Origin: Antarctobacter heliothermus
Lineage (GTDB): Bacteria; Pseudomonadota; Alphaproteobacteria; Rhodobacterales; Rhodobacteraceae
DNA: 64,000 nucleotides
Assembly (NCBI RefSeq): GCF_002237555.1
Contig: NZ_CP022540.1
Span: 1,806,501-1,870,500 of the forward strand
Direction: 5' to 3'
Below the pieces are notes generated by a model, which searched no databases, was not told where the DNA came from, and saw nothing but the letters and a program-made list of their open reading frames with translations. Below, piece by piece: positions 25,755 through 34,404 of the stretch. The number at the start of each line of letters is the position of its first letter. Positions within the stretch are counted from its first letter, which is position 1. The position numbers were made by a program, and so were the translations under genes.

Positions 25755-26653
25755 GTGCGGCCTTTCGGATCAATGATGTCGCGCAGCCCGTCACCCAGAA
25801 GGTTGAAGCAGAAGACGGCCAACACCAGCGCAGCCCCGGGAAAGAGAAAGATCCACCATTCGCCGGAGAAAATGAAATTTGCGCCCTCGGACACCATGAT
25901 GCCCCATTCGGGTGTGGGCGGGCGCACGCCAAGACCGATGAACGACAGCCCCGCCGCGTTCAGGATCGCCCAGCCAAGGTTCAACGAAACCTGAACCATC
26001 ATCGGCGGTAGGATGTTGGGCACCAGATGCACCGCAAGGATGCGCGCCGAACTGTTCCCGTTCAGGCGCGCCGCCTCGACAAATCCCGCATCGCGACGGC
26101 TGTTCACTTCGGCCCGCGCAAAGCGGATGTAAAAGGGCAGGTTGATGATCGCCGTGGCGTAAACGATATTCCAAACGGTGTTGCCAAGGGCCGCAACGAC
26201 GCCCATGGCCAGCACGAACAACGGGAAGGCCATGATCGTGTCGACCAGCCGTCCGGTGATGCGATCCGTCCAGCCACCGTAGTAGCCTGCGGCAGAACCC
26301 ATCCCAAGCCCCAGCAAGAAAGAGATCGACACCGCCGCAATGGCGATCCCAAAGTCCACTCTGGTGGCCACGATCGTGCGGCTTAGCACGTCGCGGCCCA
26401 AATGGTCGGTGCCAAAGGGATGCGCCCAGCTGGGCGGCTGTAGTGTGTCCGAAGAGGTCGCCAGCGGATCATAGGGCGCGATGATCTCTCCGAACAGCGC
26501 CGCGATCACGAACATCAGGAACAGTACCATTGCGAAGGCCGTCAACGGGTTGGACCGCATCGCGTGCATGAAGCCCGAGCAGAAATTGGCCAATTGCGAT
26601 GGCGCCTTTGGGATAGGGGCAGGAATAGCGGAAACGTTGGTCTGGTCAGTCAT
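25751..26653 (-). CDS. Peptide-type ABC transporter permease (DppC-like)
   Basis: The 300-residue membrane protein has a long N-terminal cytoplasmic segment and about six helices. The DppC family HPFGTDHLGRDVLSR block is present, as is the EAA-loop region (AGFVEAARLNGNSS). It overlaps the DppB-like gene by eight bases and the ATPase gene by four. It forms the transmembrane pore with DppB. Confidence 0.9.
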   Translation of the reverse strand: MTDQTNVSAIPAPIPKAPSQLANFCSGFMHAMRSNPLTAFAMVLFLMFVIAALFGEIIAPYDPLATSSDTLQPPSWAHPFGTDHLGRDVLSRTIVATRVDFGIAIAAVSISFLLGLGMGSAAGYYGGWTDRITGRLVDTIMAFPLFVLAMGVVAALGNTVWNIVYATAIINLPFYIRFARAEVNSRRDAGFVEAARLNGNSSARILAVHLVPNILPPMMVQVSLNLGWAILNAAGLSFIGLGVRPPTPEWGIMVSEGANFIFSGEWWIFLFPGAALVLAVFCFNLLGDGLRDIIDPKGRT

Positions 26654-27659
26654 CGTAGCGCACCCTCGGATCGACGATCATGTTCAGGATATCCACGCTG
26701 AGGTTCAGCAGGATGTAGAGGACGGCCATCATCACAACGAAGCCTTGGATGGCCGCGTAGTCCGACGTCAGGACCGCTTCGACGGCGTAAGACCCAATGC
26801 CGGGCCAGCCAAAAACCTGCTCGATCAGCACGTTGGCCCCCAGCAGGAAGGAAAAGATCATGCCAAGGATGTTGACGACCGGCAGCAGGGCGTTGCGAAA
26901 TCCGTAGGTCCACAGGATCGTGCGACGCGGCAGGCCCTCGGCCCGGGCGGTGGTGATAAAGTCGCTGCCCAGCACCCCGATCATCGAGGCCCGCGTCATC
27001 CGCGCCAGCGGTGCCAGCGCAAACAGTCCCAACGAGACCGCTGGCAGGATCAACTGCCCAAGGGCGGCCCGCGCTGTGGCGACATCCCCGGCGATCAGCG
27101 CGTCAATGGTGAAGAACCCGGTGACAGTCGGCGGGATGGGAAAGTAGATCGCCAGCCGCCCGATGGGCGAGGGCGACCAGCCCAGCTTGTAGTAGAACAC
27201 AAAGATCAGCACGAGTGCGGTAAAGAACGATGGAAAAGCCGCTGCTGCGGTCACTGTTCCCCGGCATAGGTGGTCGATCCAAGATCCCGGATTGACCGCC
27301 GCCCACAGGCCTAACGGCACCGCCACCACGATGGCAAAAACCAGTGCGTACAGCGTTAGTTCCAACGAGGCGGGCAGGCGCCGCGTCAGGTCGGTCAGCA
27401 CCGGTTGCCCGGAATTGAATGAGCGACCCATATCGCCCTGCACGAGATCGCCGGCATAGGCCAGGAACTGCACCGGCAACGGCCTGTCCAGACCCAGCCT
27501 CTCTCTGGTTTCGGCGATCGAATCCGCCGTGGCAGAGGGGCCAGCGAAATACGCCGCCGGATCACCCGGCAGCGCGTGGCTGATCACAAAAGTGACGATG
27601 ATCACCCCGATCAGGCTGGGGAACGCGCTGAGAAAGCGCTTGCCAATCATCTTGATCAT
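26646..27659 (-). CDS. Peptide-type ABC transporter permease (DppB-like)
   Basis: The 337-residue protein has the DppB N-terminal helix with VTFVISHALPGDPAA and the DLVQGDMGRSF motif. It carries an EAA loop (SDFITTARAEGLPRRTI) and the C-terminal FGWPGIGSYAVEAVLTSDY block. It lies immediately after the second BiuH-like gene with an ATGA overlap, which physically couples hydrolase and importer expression. Confidence 0.9.
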   Translation of the reverse strand: MIKMIGKRFLSAFPSLIGVIIVTFVISHALPGDPAAYFAGPSATADSIAETRERLGLDRPLPVQFLAYAGDLVQGDMGRSFNSGQPVLTDLTRRLPASLELTLYALVFAIVVAVPLGLWAAVNPGSWIDHLCRGTVTAAAAFPSFFTALVLIFVFYYKLGWSPSPIGRLAIYFPIPPTVTGFFTIDALIAGDVATARAALGQLILPAVSLGLFALAPLARMTRASMIGVLGSDFITTARAEGLPRRTILWTYGFRNALLPVVNILGMIFSFLLGANVLIEQVFGWPGIGSYAVEAVLTSDYAAIQGFVVMMAVLYILLNLSVDILNMIVDPRVRYDD

Positions 27660-28342
27660 GACAGTGCCTCGAACAATTGGGCCGAGGTGCCAACGGTGCC
27701 AAACAGCCCATCGCCCATTTTCGTGAATGTCAGGATCGCGGCGTGGTTGTGCGTCAAAGAGGCCGCGCAGCAGTCGTCAAGCAACATGCACTCGAACCCG
27801 CGATCATTGGCGTCGCGCATGGTGGTATGTACGCAGCAATCGGTGGTGACGCCGGTAAAGATCAGGTTGCGAATGCCGCGCGCGCGCAGGATCTGTTCCA
27901 GATCGGTGGCGTAGAAAGCGCCCTTTCCGGGTTTGTCGATGATGGGTTCTCCGGGCGCGGGCGCCAATTCTGGCACGATCTCCCAACACGGCTCTCCGCG
28001 CGTCAACATCCGACCGCAGGGGCCCGCAGAGCCAATTTCAGCCCCTTCGCGGGCCGACCGCCAGCGCTTGTTGTCGTTCAGGTCGGCCAGATCAGGGCGA
28101 TGGCCTTCACGGGTGTGGATGATCGGGAAACCCAGGCTTCGCAGCCGCTCCAGCACTGTTTTGATCGGATCGATCACGGCGCGCATCGGTGAAACATCCG
28201 CCCCGTGCTGGCCGACCCAGCCGTCGGCGTCGCAAAAGTCGCGCTGCATATCAATGACGATAAGCGCCGTGTCAGAGGGAGAGAAACGCCCGTCGAAGGG
28301 CCATGCGTAGGGGTCAGATTTGACTTGTGGATAGGCAGTCAT
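27656..28342 (-). CDS. Biuret hydrolase-like cysteine hydrolase (isochorismatase family), copy 2
   Basis: The 228-residue isochorismatase-fold amidase keeps the triad Asp31, Lys137 and Cys170, with BiuH spacing (106 and 33). It also keeps the [18 protein letters not shown] and KPGKGAFYATDLE blocks. It differs from copy 1 in the glycine-rich loop (FCDADGWVGQHGAD) and around the substrate-binding C-terminal region (CCAASLTHNHA). It probably acts on a carbamoyl amide related to biuret; the divergence suggests a different acyl or ureido substituent. Overlaps (ATGA) exist with the genes on both sides. Confidence 0.78.
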   Translation of the reverse strand: MTAYPQVKSDPYAWPFDGRFSPSDTALIVIDMQRDFCDADGWVGQHGADVSPMRAVIDPIKTVLERLRSLGFPIIHTREGHRPDLADLNDNKRWRSAREGAEIGSAGPCGRMLTRGEPCWEIVPELAPAPGEPIIDKPGKGAFYATDLEQILRARGIRNLIFTGVTTDCCVHTTMRDANDRGFECMLLDDCCAASLTHNHAAILTFTKMGDGLFGTVGTSAQLFEALS

Positions 28343-29031
28343 GCGGCAGCTCCGGCTAGGGTGGCAATCACATCGTCCGAGGTGGCGATGGACCCGTAGA
28401 GCCCATTGGACAGGCCAAACATTTCGATCTGTGCTTCGTGGTTGGAATGGTCCGCCGCGCCGCAGCAATCCTCCAGCAGCAGGCATTCAAACCCGCGGTC
28501 GTTGGCGTCGCGCAACGTCGATTGCACACAGCAGTCAGTGGTGACGCCTGCGACCATCAGGTTGCGGATTCCCCGTGTGCGCAGCACGGTTTCAAGGTCG
28601 GTTCCCATGAAAGCACCCTTGCCGGGTTTGTCGATCACGACCTCGCCGGGGGCAGGAGCCAGTTCCGGAATGATGTCCCAGTTCGGCTCACCCCGGATCA
28701 GGTAGCGGCCCATTGGTCCATGCGCGCCGATGCCCTGTCCGTTCAGCCGTTCTGAGCGCCACAGCTTGTTCGCGGGCAGATCGCTGAGATCGGGGCGGTG
28801 GCCTTCGCGGGTGTGGATGATGGTGTATCCTGCCGGGCGTAGCGCCCCGAGCAAGGTTTGCAGCGGCTTGATGGCGCGCCGCGTGTTTTGCAGGTCGACT
28901 CCGCGTGAATGCACCCAACCGCCTTCGCCGCAGAAATCAATCTGCATGTCGATGATGATCAGGGCGGTGTTGTCGGGTCGCAGGTCGCCATCGTATGGCC
29001 ATGGGTAAAGGCCGGAAACATGCGATGTCAT
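28339..29031 (-). CDS. Biuret hydrolase-like cysteine hydrolase (isochorismatase family), copy 3
   Basis: The 230-residue isochorismatase-fold amidase has the triad Asp28, Lys135 and Cys168 and an N-terminal [15 protein letters not shown] block like copy 1. One extra residue lies in the GQGIGAHGPMGRY loop, and VQSTLRDANDRG replaces VHTTMRDANDRG. AAGGAG precedes the ATG at 29031. It is the second gene of the operon, separated from the binding-protein gene by a hairpin. Adjacent duplicated but diverged hydrolases suggest either two steps or two substrates. Confidence 0.78.
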   Translation of the reverse strand: MTSHVSGLYPWPYDGDLRPDNTALIIIDMQIDFCGEGGWVHSRGVDLQNTRRAIKPLQTLLGALRPAGYTIIHTREGHRPDLSDLPANKLWRSERLNGQGIGAHGPMGRYLIRGEPNWDIIPELAPAPGEVVIDKPGKGAFMGTDLETVLRTRGIRNLMVAGVTTDCCVQSTLRDANDRGFECLLLEDCCGAADHSNHEAQIEMFGLSNGLYGSIATSDDVIATLAGAAA

Positions 29032-29075
29032 GCGGCTACTCCTTGCGGAAAGATGTCGTGTGGAAGGGGAGAAGG

Positions 29076-29099
29076 GGGGGGCCGCGCAAACGGCCCCCC
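29076..29099 (-). terminator. Hairpin (attenuator candidate) after the solute-binding protein gene
   Basis: GGGGGGCCG (29076-29084) pairs perfectly with CGGCCCCCC (29091-29099) around a 6-base loop, in the 76-bp gap between the binding-protein stop and the first hydrolase ATG. In the transcript it is followed by a C/T-rich stretch rather than a pure U-run. It may therefore be an mRNA 3'-end stabiliser or a leaky terminator. Confidence 0.55.
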
Positions 29100-29107
29100 G
29101 AAGGTCG

Positions 29108-30718
29108 TCATTCCGCGCGCGAAACCGTGCGGAAGTCGAGGAAGGTGTGGAACCAGTAGACATAGCCGTCGATGTCATTCTGCATCGCCACGTCCATGTA
29201 ATCCTGAGCGATCGGGATCTTCGGAAGTTCGGTCATGACCGTGTCGATGATGCCCTTGAGGTCCGCTTCGTAGGCATCGGGATCGCTTTCGAAACGCGCC
29301 TTCTGGATTTGCGCATCAAGCGCCTCATCCACATGTGAAGCTACGTTAAACACCGAGTTGTTGGCGCCGTAGTAGGTCCAGTAAAAGTGGTATTCGGGCC
29401 AGTCGAGCCATGCGTGGAAGCTGGTGACGGCCATCGGCATGGATTTTTCCAGCATCTTCGAGAACCAGTTTGATCCGGGAACCTTCTCGATCGATACGTC
29501 TACGCCGATCTCCTTGAGGTTTTGCTGGATCAGCAGGGCGATTGGTTCGCGGATCGTCGCACGCGACAGGTCCAGGTAAATCGTGGATTCGAACCCGTCT
29601 GCATAGCCGGCCTCAACCAGCAGTTCTTTGGCTTTTACCAGATCGGTGTCATAGGGGCTTTTGACCGGCCATGCGGCCTCATACTCGGCGCCGGGTTCGG
29701 CACCAAACATCGGTGAAGCGCGCCCGTAAAAGGCGTTGTCCATGATCGCTTCATACGGGATGGCGTAGGCCATTGCCTCGCGCACCTTCGGATTGTCAAA
29801 GGGCGGCATGGTCACGTTCATTTCCAAGTTCACGATGGCCGACTGTTTAGGGACGCCAACCACTGTGATGGCCGGATCCTCGGCCAACTCGGCAAAGTCT
29901 TTTGGGGGCAGGCCAACTGACACGTCGGCATCGCCGCTTTCCAACAGCGCCCGGCGCGTCCCGGACGACGCGATCTGTCGATAGACAACGGTTTTCATCG
30001 CGGGCAGATCGCCGTTCTTCCAGTCATCAAAACGCTGGAACACGATCTCGTTGCCCGGCGTCCAGCGCACAACGTCATAGGCGCCGCCGCCTGCGGTGTT
30101 GTTGGCCAGCCATTCTGTGGCCCAGGGATCGTCGTCGGTTGCATGTTCCAGAGCGAGGTCAGAGTTGATCACGATCGGAATTGGTGTTGTCAGGTCGGGC
30201 AGGGCCAGCTTGTTGCCGTCGGGGACCTGAATGCGGAAGGTGTGTTCGTCCACCGCCTCGAACTGTTCGGGGCTGGTCAGTGACCCTGCGCCCATCTGGA
30301 TCAGTGGAAAGCCACCTGCGGCCACGGCGCGGTCGAACGACCACTTCACATCTTTCGCCTCTACCGGAGAGCCGTCGTGGAAAGTCGCATCTTCGCGCAG
30401 CTTGAACGTCAACTGCGTGCCGTCTTCGCTAATGTCCCAAGAGGTGGCCAGTTCCGGCAGAACCTCGGTCACGTCATAGACCTGCGTGCCGTCTTCCAGC
30501 GTTTTGACGCCGTGTTTCACCAGCCGGTCATAAACATGCAACGCCACAAGGCGCGTGTAGTCGTTGGACGTGGGCGTCTGCGTGTCCAGAGAGTTCGGGC
30601 CTTGTTCACCCACTGCGATGATCACGTCCTGGCGCGATTGCGCGACGGCGGTAAAGGCCGCTGAGGAAGCGATCATTGCGCCGAGACTCAGCGCTTTGAT
30701 CGTGATGGATATCGTCAT
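29108..30718 (-). CDS. Peptide-type ABC transporter solute-binding protein (SBP family 5)
   Basis: The 536-residue periplasmic protein has a signal peptide (about 1-27, cleavage after AVA) and a family-5 binding fold. The ELATSWDISEDGTQLTFKLREDATFHDGSPVEAKDVKWSFDR segment is diagnostic. It is the first gene of the 14-gene minus-strand operon; AGGAG precedes the ATG at 30718, although the frame is open to 30883. The ligand is presumably the ureido/carbamoyl compound broken down by the encoded hydrolases. This is an unusual ligand class for the family. Confidence 0.9.
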   Translation of the reverse strand: MTISITIKALSLGAMIASSAAFTAVAQSRQDVIIAVGEQGPNSLDTQTPTSNDYTRLVALHVYDRLVKHGVKTLEDGTQVYDVTEVLPELATSWDISEDGTQLTFKLREDATFHDGSPVEAKDVKWSFDRAVAAGGFPLIQMGAGSLTSPEQFEAVDEHTFRIQVPDGNKLALPDLTTPIPIVINSDLALEHATDDDPWATEWLANNTAGGGAYDVVRWTPGNEIVFQRFDDWKNGDLPAMKTVVYRQIASSGTRRALLESGDADVSVGLPPKDFAELAEDPAITVVGVPKQSAIVNLEMNVTMPPFDNPKVREAMAYAIPYEAIMDNAFYGRASPMFGAEPGAEYEAAWPVKSPYDTDLVKAKELLVEAGYADGFESTIYLDLSRATIREPIALLIQQNLKEIGVDVSIEKVPGSNWFSKMLEKSMPMAVTSFHAWLDWPEYHFYWTYYGANNSVFNVASHVDEALDAQIQKARFESDPDAYEADLKGIIDTVMTELPKIPIAQDYMDVAMQNDIDGYVYWFHTFLDFRTVSRAE

Positions 30719-31100
30719 TTCAAGCTCCTGTTGGATCTGTTTGAGACGCTTTTTCCGACGCGGGGAGGTCGCGGCTTCGGTCTCGCCCTTAACGAAGGAC
30801 CATCGCGGCGGGGGAGCGACCCCGTGGAGCAAAAAATCAGGAGTGGTCCAAATAGTTTGTTCAAAAATAAGCCGTGCATACAATGTATGATTAATTAATT
30901 ATCTTTCGCGCAACGAGGCTCAGGGGTAACAACAGTATTTGTGAGAGATCGAACATAATGAGTTTGTTTTCGTTCGAATCTCATCCGCGCAGGCAAAATG
31001 CACTCTCCCCGGAGTGTCTGACGTCAGCGCCTATGGGTCCAAACAGGGGGATTTGATAAGAGAGAGTTCTTGGCTCATCGTGACCCCTGAGGAGCGGAAG
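30719..31100. promoter_or_regulatory. Promoter region of the hydrolase/importer operon with a CATAC-AAT-GTATG palindrome
   Basis: The region upstream of the binding-protein gene holds no recognisable gene. The inverted repeat CATACAATGTATG (30877-30889) lies next to an AT-rich TTAATTAATTA stretch about 160 bp from the ATG. Palindromes of this shape are typical for FCD-type GntR regulators, so the operon's own GntR protein (19670-20359) may bind here. The far end abuts an IS3 remnant at 31101. Confidence 0.4.
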
Positions 31101-31229
31101 ATGAGACAGACAACCGGAACACGGAAAAGTCCTGGCGAGAAGATCGTCAACGAAATCAAACGGGCGACTCGCAAACATTATTCGTCGGAAGAGAAGATCA
31201 GGATCGTGCTGGACGGCCTTGGTGGGTAA
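31101..31229 (+). pseudogene. IS3-family transposase OrfA, N-terminal fragment
   Basis: An ATG with GGAGCGGAAG upstream opens a 42-codon frame (MRQTTGTRKSPGEK, then RATRKHYSSEEKIRIVLDGL). This is the start of an IS3-type OrfA helix-turn-helix protein, which normally has about 90 or more residues. The frame stops after GLGG with no OrfB following. It is an inactive remnant. Confidence 0.75.
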
Positions 31230-31466
31230 CCGCGCCATTGGGACCGCCTGCCTGTTTGGCATGACGACGACAAGCTTGAGACTGTCATGTCGGTTGGGGG
31301 TGGCGAGGCAAGAGTGACGCAGGTTGCGCAGTGCCATGAGATTAAGCGGCAATAAACTTACGCTTGGTGTCATGACTTCAACAGAGAGGGCCTCTGATCT
31401 CCGAATGTCAGGGCGCTGTTTTTCCGGTAGATCCGCCTGTGGAGCAGGCATCGGTCGCTCGCTGAA

Positions 31467-32045
31467 TTGCGACTTCGAGGCGGGCGCAGTTTGCAATTTG
31501 ATAGCACGATTGATTCCGCTGCGCTGGCGATGCTGATCCGCGTGGTGGGCGTCACACATGATCGGCCCCGGCGCTGGAGTGCATGTGTAGGGGGCGTCGT
31601 CGAAGCCAGGTGGCGCCATTTCGAGCCCGATACGGGCATCTGGACTGTGCGGTCACGCAGCAACAAAGAGGACGCCGGGCGCATGAAGTCCGACCGCCCT
31701 TACTCACTGCGGCTGCCAGATCGGCACTTTCGGCAGTTGGCCAACCCATCTGCCGAGTTCGTTTTTGAGAGCCCAGCGACGCGCGGTCATTTCTCGCCGA
31801 ATGCACTCATGAAGAGTCTCAAGTGTTTTGATGCGAGTCTGACCAACCACGGGTTCCGAAACGCGATCAAAGAGTTTTGCCGTCGCGCCGAGCCGCCGTT
31901 TTTTGATCACGTCGCCGATGCATTTTGTGACCATGCCCTGAATGGAACAGATGCGAGCTACAGGTGCATGGACACATCTGAGGGCAGGGCGGCTCTTGCC
32001 GAACTGCTGTCAGTTTCATTACCCAATCGCAATGCTGATGTCTGA
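31467..32045 (+). pseudogene. Degraded tyrosine recombinase (integrase) C-terminal fragment
   Basis: The frame contains an integrase-like core. EARWRHFEPDTGIWTV and MKSDRPYSLRLPD resemble the strand/lysine region, NHGFRNAIKEFCRR carries the catalytic HxxR-type motif, and the DHAL...ASYRCMDTSEGRAALAELL segment has the terminal tyrosine. The first catalytic Arg box (TGxRxGE) and the whole N-terminal half are missing, and the DHAL region looks decayed. It is a relic of a P4-type or similar integrase that may once have inserted this region. The 31230-31466 interval between the two relics has no gene. Confidence 0.6.
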
Positions 32046-32284
32046 AAAGCGCGCTGGCAAGATTGAAGTGGCTGTAATCGGCCATGTTGGTCGCCCAAAA
32101 TCAATCTGGAGTTTGAAAGGCCTTCGGGGAACTTCGACCTTTTCATCCGTTTGAACGTTCTTCAAAAAAAATATTTAGGGCGGGGACCTCCGTCCAGCAG
32201 TGACGACAGTGAGTCATGCTCCACGACGGGCGTCGAGGCTGGAGTTTTTCAGCAACTCGCTAGGTCTGATAAAGCAACATTTCT

Positions 32285-32938
32285 TTACATAATCGCCTTC
32301 AGATCATTCCGTTCAAGACGCGAAAGGATCCGCACGCAGGGCCACAAGATCACCAGATAGATCAGCGCTGCCAAAACCAACGGCGTGGAATCAAAAGTCA
32401 CGCCCTGTGCGATCCGCGCGCTGCGCAACAACTCTGCAATAGCAACGACAGAGGCGAGAGAGGTGGCCTTGAACAACTCGATCGAGTTGCTCAGCAATGG
32501 CGGCAACACATTGCGCAGAGCTTGCGGCAGAACGACGTAAATCATTGTCGACGCGCCGCTTAGTCCAGTTGAGCGCGCCGCTTCGGTCTGCCCTTTGGGG
32601 ATCGACAGGATGCCGGCTCGAATGATCTCGGCAAAATAGCTGGACCCATTCAACGTCATGGCTAGCGCAAAGGCCGGCACTTCGGGCAGGCGCAGCCCCA
32701 GAAACGGCAAGGCGTAAAAAACAAAGATTATCAGCACCAGCGGCGGAAACGACCGGAAGAAATCGATGTAGACAAAGGTTAGCAGCCGCACCGGGCGCGC
32801 CCCTTTGGCCGCGACGATGCCGACCAGCAATCCGGCCAAAAAGGCAAGCGGCAGGATGATCGCCCCCAGCCACAGCGTGGTTATCAGGCCGTACTTCAGA
32901 TACGGCACTGCCTGTGAAATCGCGTCTAGACTAAACAT
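32285..32938 (-). CDS. Polar amino-acid ABC transporter permease (HisM/GlnP family)
   Basis: The 217-residue inner-membrane protein has five helices and the EAA loop GQTEAARSTGLSGASTMIYVVLPQALRNVLPPL, typical of His/Glu/Gln-type permeases. It is the last gene of a four-gene importer operon, 3 bases after the other permease gene. The 239 bp downstream, to the integrase relic, contain no gene. Confidence 0.9.
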   Translation of the reverse strand: MFSLDAISQAVPYLKYGLITTLWLGAIILPLAFLAGLLVGIVAAKGARPVRLLTFVYIDFFRSFPPLVLIIFVFYALPFLGLRLPEVPAFALAMTLNGSSYFAEIIRAGILSIPKGQTEAARSTGLSGASTMIYVVLPQALRNVLPPLLSNSIELFKATSLASVVAIAELLRSARIAQGVTFDSTPLVLAALIYLVILWPCVRILSRLERNDLKAIM

Positions 32939-32941
32939 GCG

Positions 32942-33613
32942 TTATCTCACCACTGAATAGCGGGCTTCAATCCTACGGCTGAGTAGAACAAGCGGAAAGA
33001 ACAGGGCTACATAGAGAATGGCCACCAGCGTCAACGGCGTCGGATTGGCATATAGGGCCTGTTGGCTAGACGCCTGATTCAACATCTCGGACACCGAAAT
33101 GACAGAGGCCAGCGCCGTGTTCTTGGTGATGTTGATCATCTTGTTGGTCAACGGCGGAATGACCATCTGCACGGCTTGAAGCAAGACAATGCTGCCCAGC
33201 GTCTGGGTAAAGGTCAGGCCAGTCGAACGCCCCGCCTCCCATTGTCCTTGGTCGACGGCGATGATCCCGGACCAGATGATTTCTTCGGCAAAGGCGGCCA
33301 TGACCAGTGACAAGACCAGAACGACCGCAACAAATCCCGACAGTCGGATGCCGATTTCAGGCAGCGCGAAATAGACGACGATCAGCAGGACCAGCGCGGG
33401 AATGGACCGCAGCACATCAGCAAAAATAATGATCGCCAGATTGACCAGCCGGATGTGAAAGGCACGCAGGCAGGCCAGCAACAGCCCCAGCGCAAGCCCG
33501 AAAACGATGGTCAACGCTGCAATGATAAGCGTCGTCACAAGCCCCTTCAAAAGAAAGGGAAATGATTTGACGATAATGTCCCAGTCGAAGAAGTATTGCA
33601 GGATGGCATTCAT
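32942..33613 (-). CDS. Polar amino-acid ABC transporter permease (HisQ/GlnP family)
   Basis: The 223-residue inner-membrane protein has about five helices and the EAA loop GQWEAGRSTGLTFTQTLGSIVLLQAVQMVIPPL. Its ATG overlaps the ATPase gene stop at 33613 by one base (TGATG), which indicates translational coupling. It forms the pore together with the neighbouring permease. Confidence 0.9.
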   Translation of the reverse strand: MNAILQYFFDWDIIVKSFPFLLKGLVTTLIIAALTIVFGLALGLLLACLRAFHIRLVNLAIIIFADVLRSIPALVLLIVVYFALPEIGIRLSGFVAVVLVLSLVMAAFAEEIIWSGIIAVDQGQWEAGRSTGLTFTQTLGSIVLLQAVQMVIPPLTNKMINITKNTALASVISVSEMLNQASSQQALYANPTPLTLVAILYVALFFPLVLLSRRIEARYSVVR

Positions 33614-34404
33614 CAGCCGCTCTCCGATCCGGCACGAAAACTACGCAAAAAATCGGCAAGGCGCGGGTTCGTGCTGTCGCGAAAGATGTGGTCGGGCGGT
33701 CCTTGGTCTACGATACGGCCTTGGTCCATGAACACGATCCGGTCTGCCACATCACGGGCAAAGGCCATTTCGTGGGTGACGACGACCATGGTCTTGCCGT
33801 CATCGCTCAGCTTGCGCATCACCGACAGGACTTCGGCTACCAATTCAGGATCCAGCGCCGAGGTCGGTTCGTCGAACAGGAACAGCTTGGGTTCCAGAGC
33901 CATCGACCGGGCGATCCCGACCCGCTGTTGCTGGCCGCCCGAAAGCTGCATCGGCCTCGCGCAATAACGCCCCTCCAGCCCGACCTGATCCAATGCGGCG
34001 CGCGCCCGTCGGGCGGCTTCGCCGCGCGGCAGTTTCAGGACTTTGCGCAGCGCAAGCGCGACATTCGCTTCGGCGCTGAGATGCGGGTAAAGATTGAACG
34101 CCTGAAACACCATGCCGATCTGGCGGCGCATCCCATTCAGGTCACGGCGCGCGGCAGTCACATCGGCACCATCTAGAAAGATAGCCCCCTGCGTGGGCTC
34201 TTCTAGCCGATTGATGCAGCGCAACAGGGTGGATTTGCCCGACCCCGAAGGCCCGATCAACGCCACAAGTTCGCCGCGCCGCACCGAGAGGTCGATGCCC
34301 TTGAGCACTGCGGTCTTTCCAAAGCTCTTGTGCAGTCCTCGGATTTCCAACAGAGGGGCGGCCCCGGTTTCTACCGGAGCCACCACAGGTTGCGTCGATG
34401 CCAT
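33613..34404 (-). CDS. Polar amino-acid ABC transporter ATP-binding protein (GlnQ/HisP family)
   Basis: The 263-residue ATPase has Walker A GPSGSGKST, signature LSGGQQQRVGIARSM, Walker [15 protein letters not shown] and the H-loop VTHEM. The ATG at 34404 overlaps the stop of the binding-protein gene by one base (TGATG). An in-frame TTG at 34413 is less likely. It drives uptake of an amino-acid-like ligand. Confidence 0.9.
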   Translation of the reverse strand: MASTQPVVAPVETGAAPLLEIRGLHKSFGKTAVLKGIDLSVRRGELVALIGPSGSGKSTLLRCINRLEEPTQGAIFLDGADVTAARRDLNGMRRQIGMVFQAFNLYPHLSAEANVALALRKVLKLPRGEAARRARAALDQVGLEGRYCARPMQLSGGQQQRVGIARSMALEPKLFLFDEPTSALDPELVAEVLSVMRKLSDDGKTMVVVTHEMAFARDVADRIVFMDQGRIVDQGPPDHIFRDSTNPRLADFLRSFRAGSESG

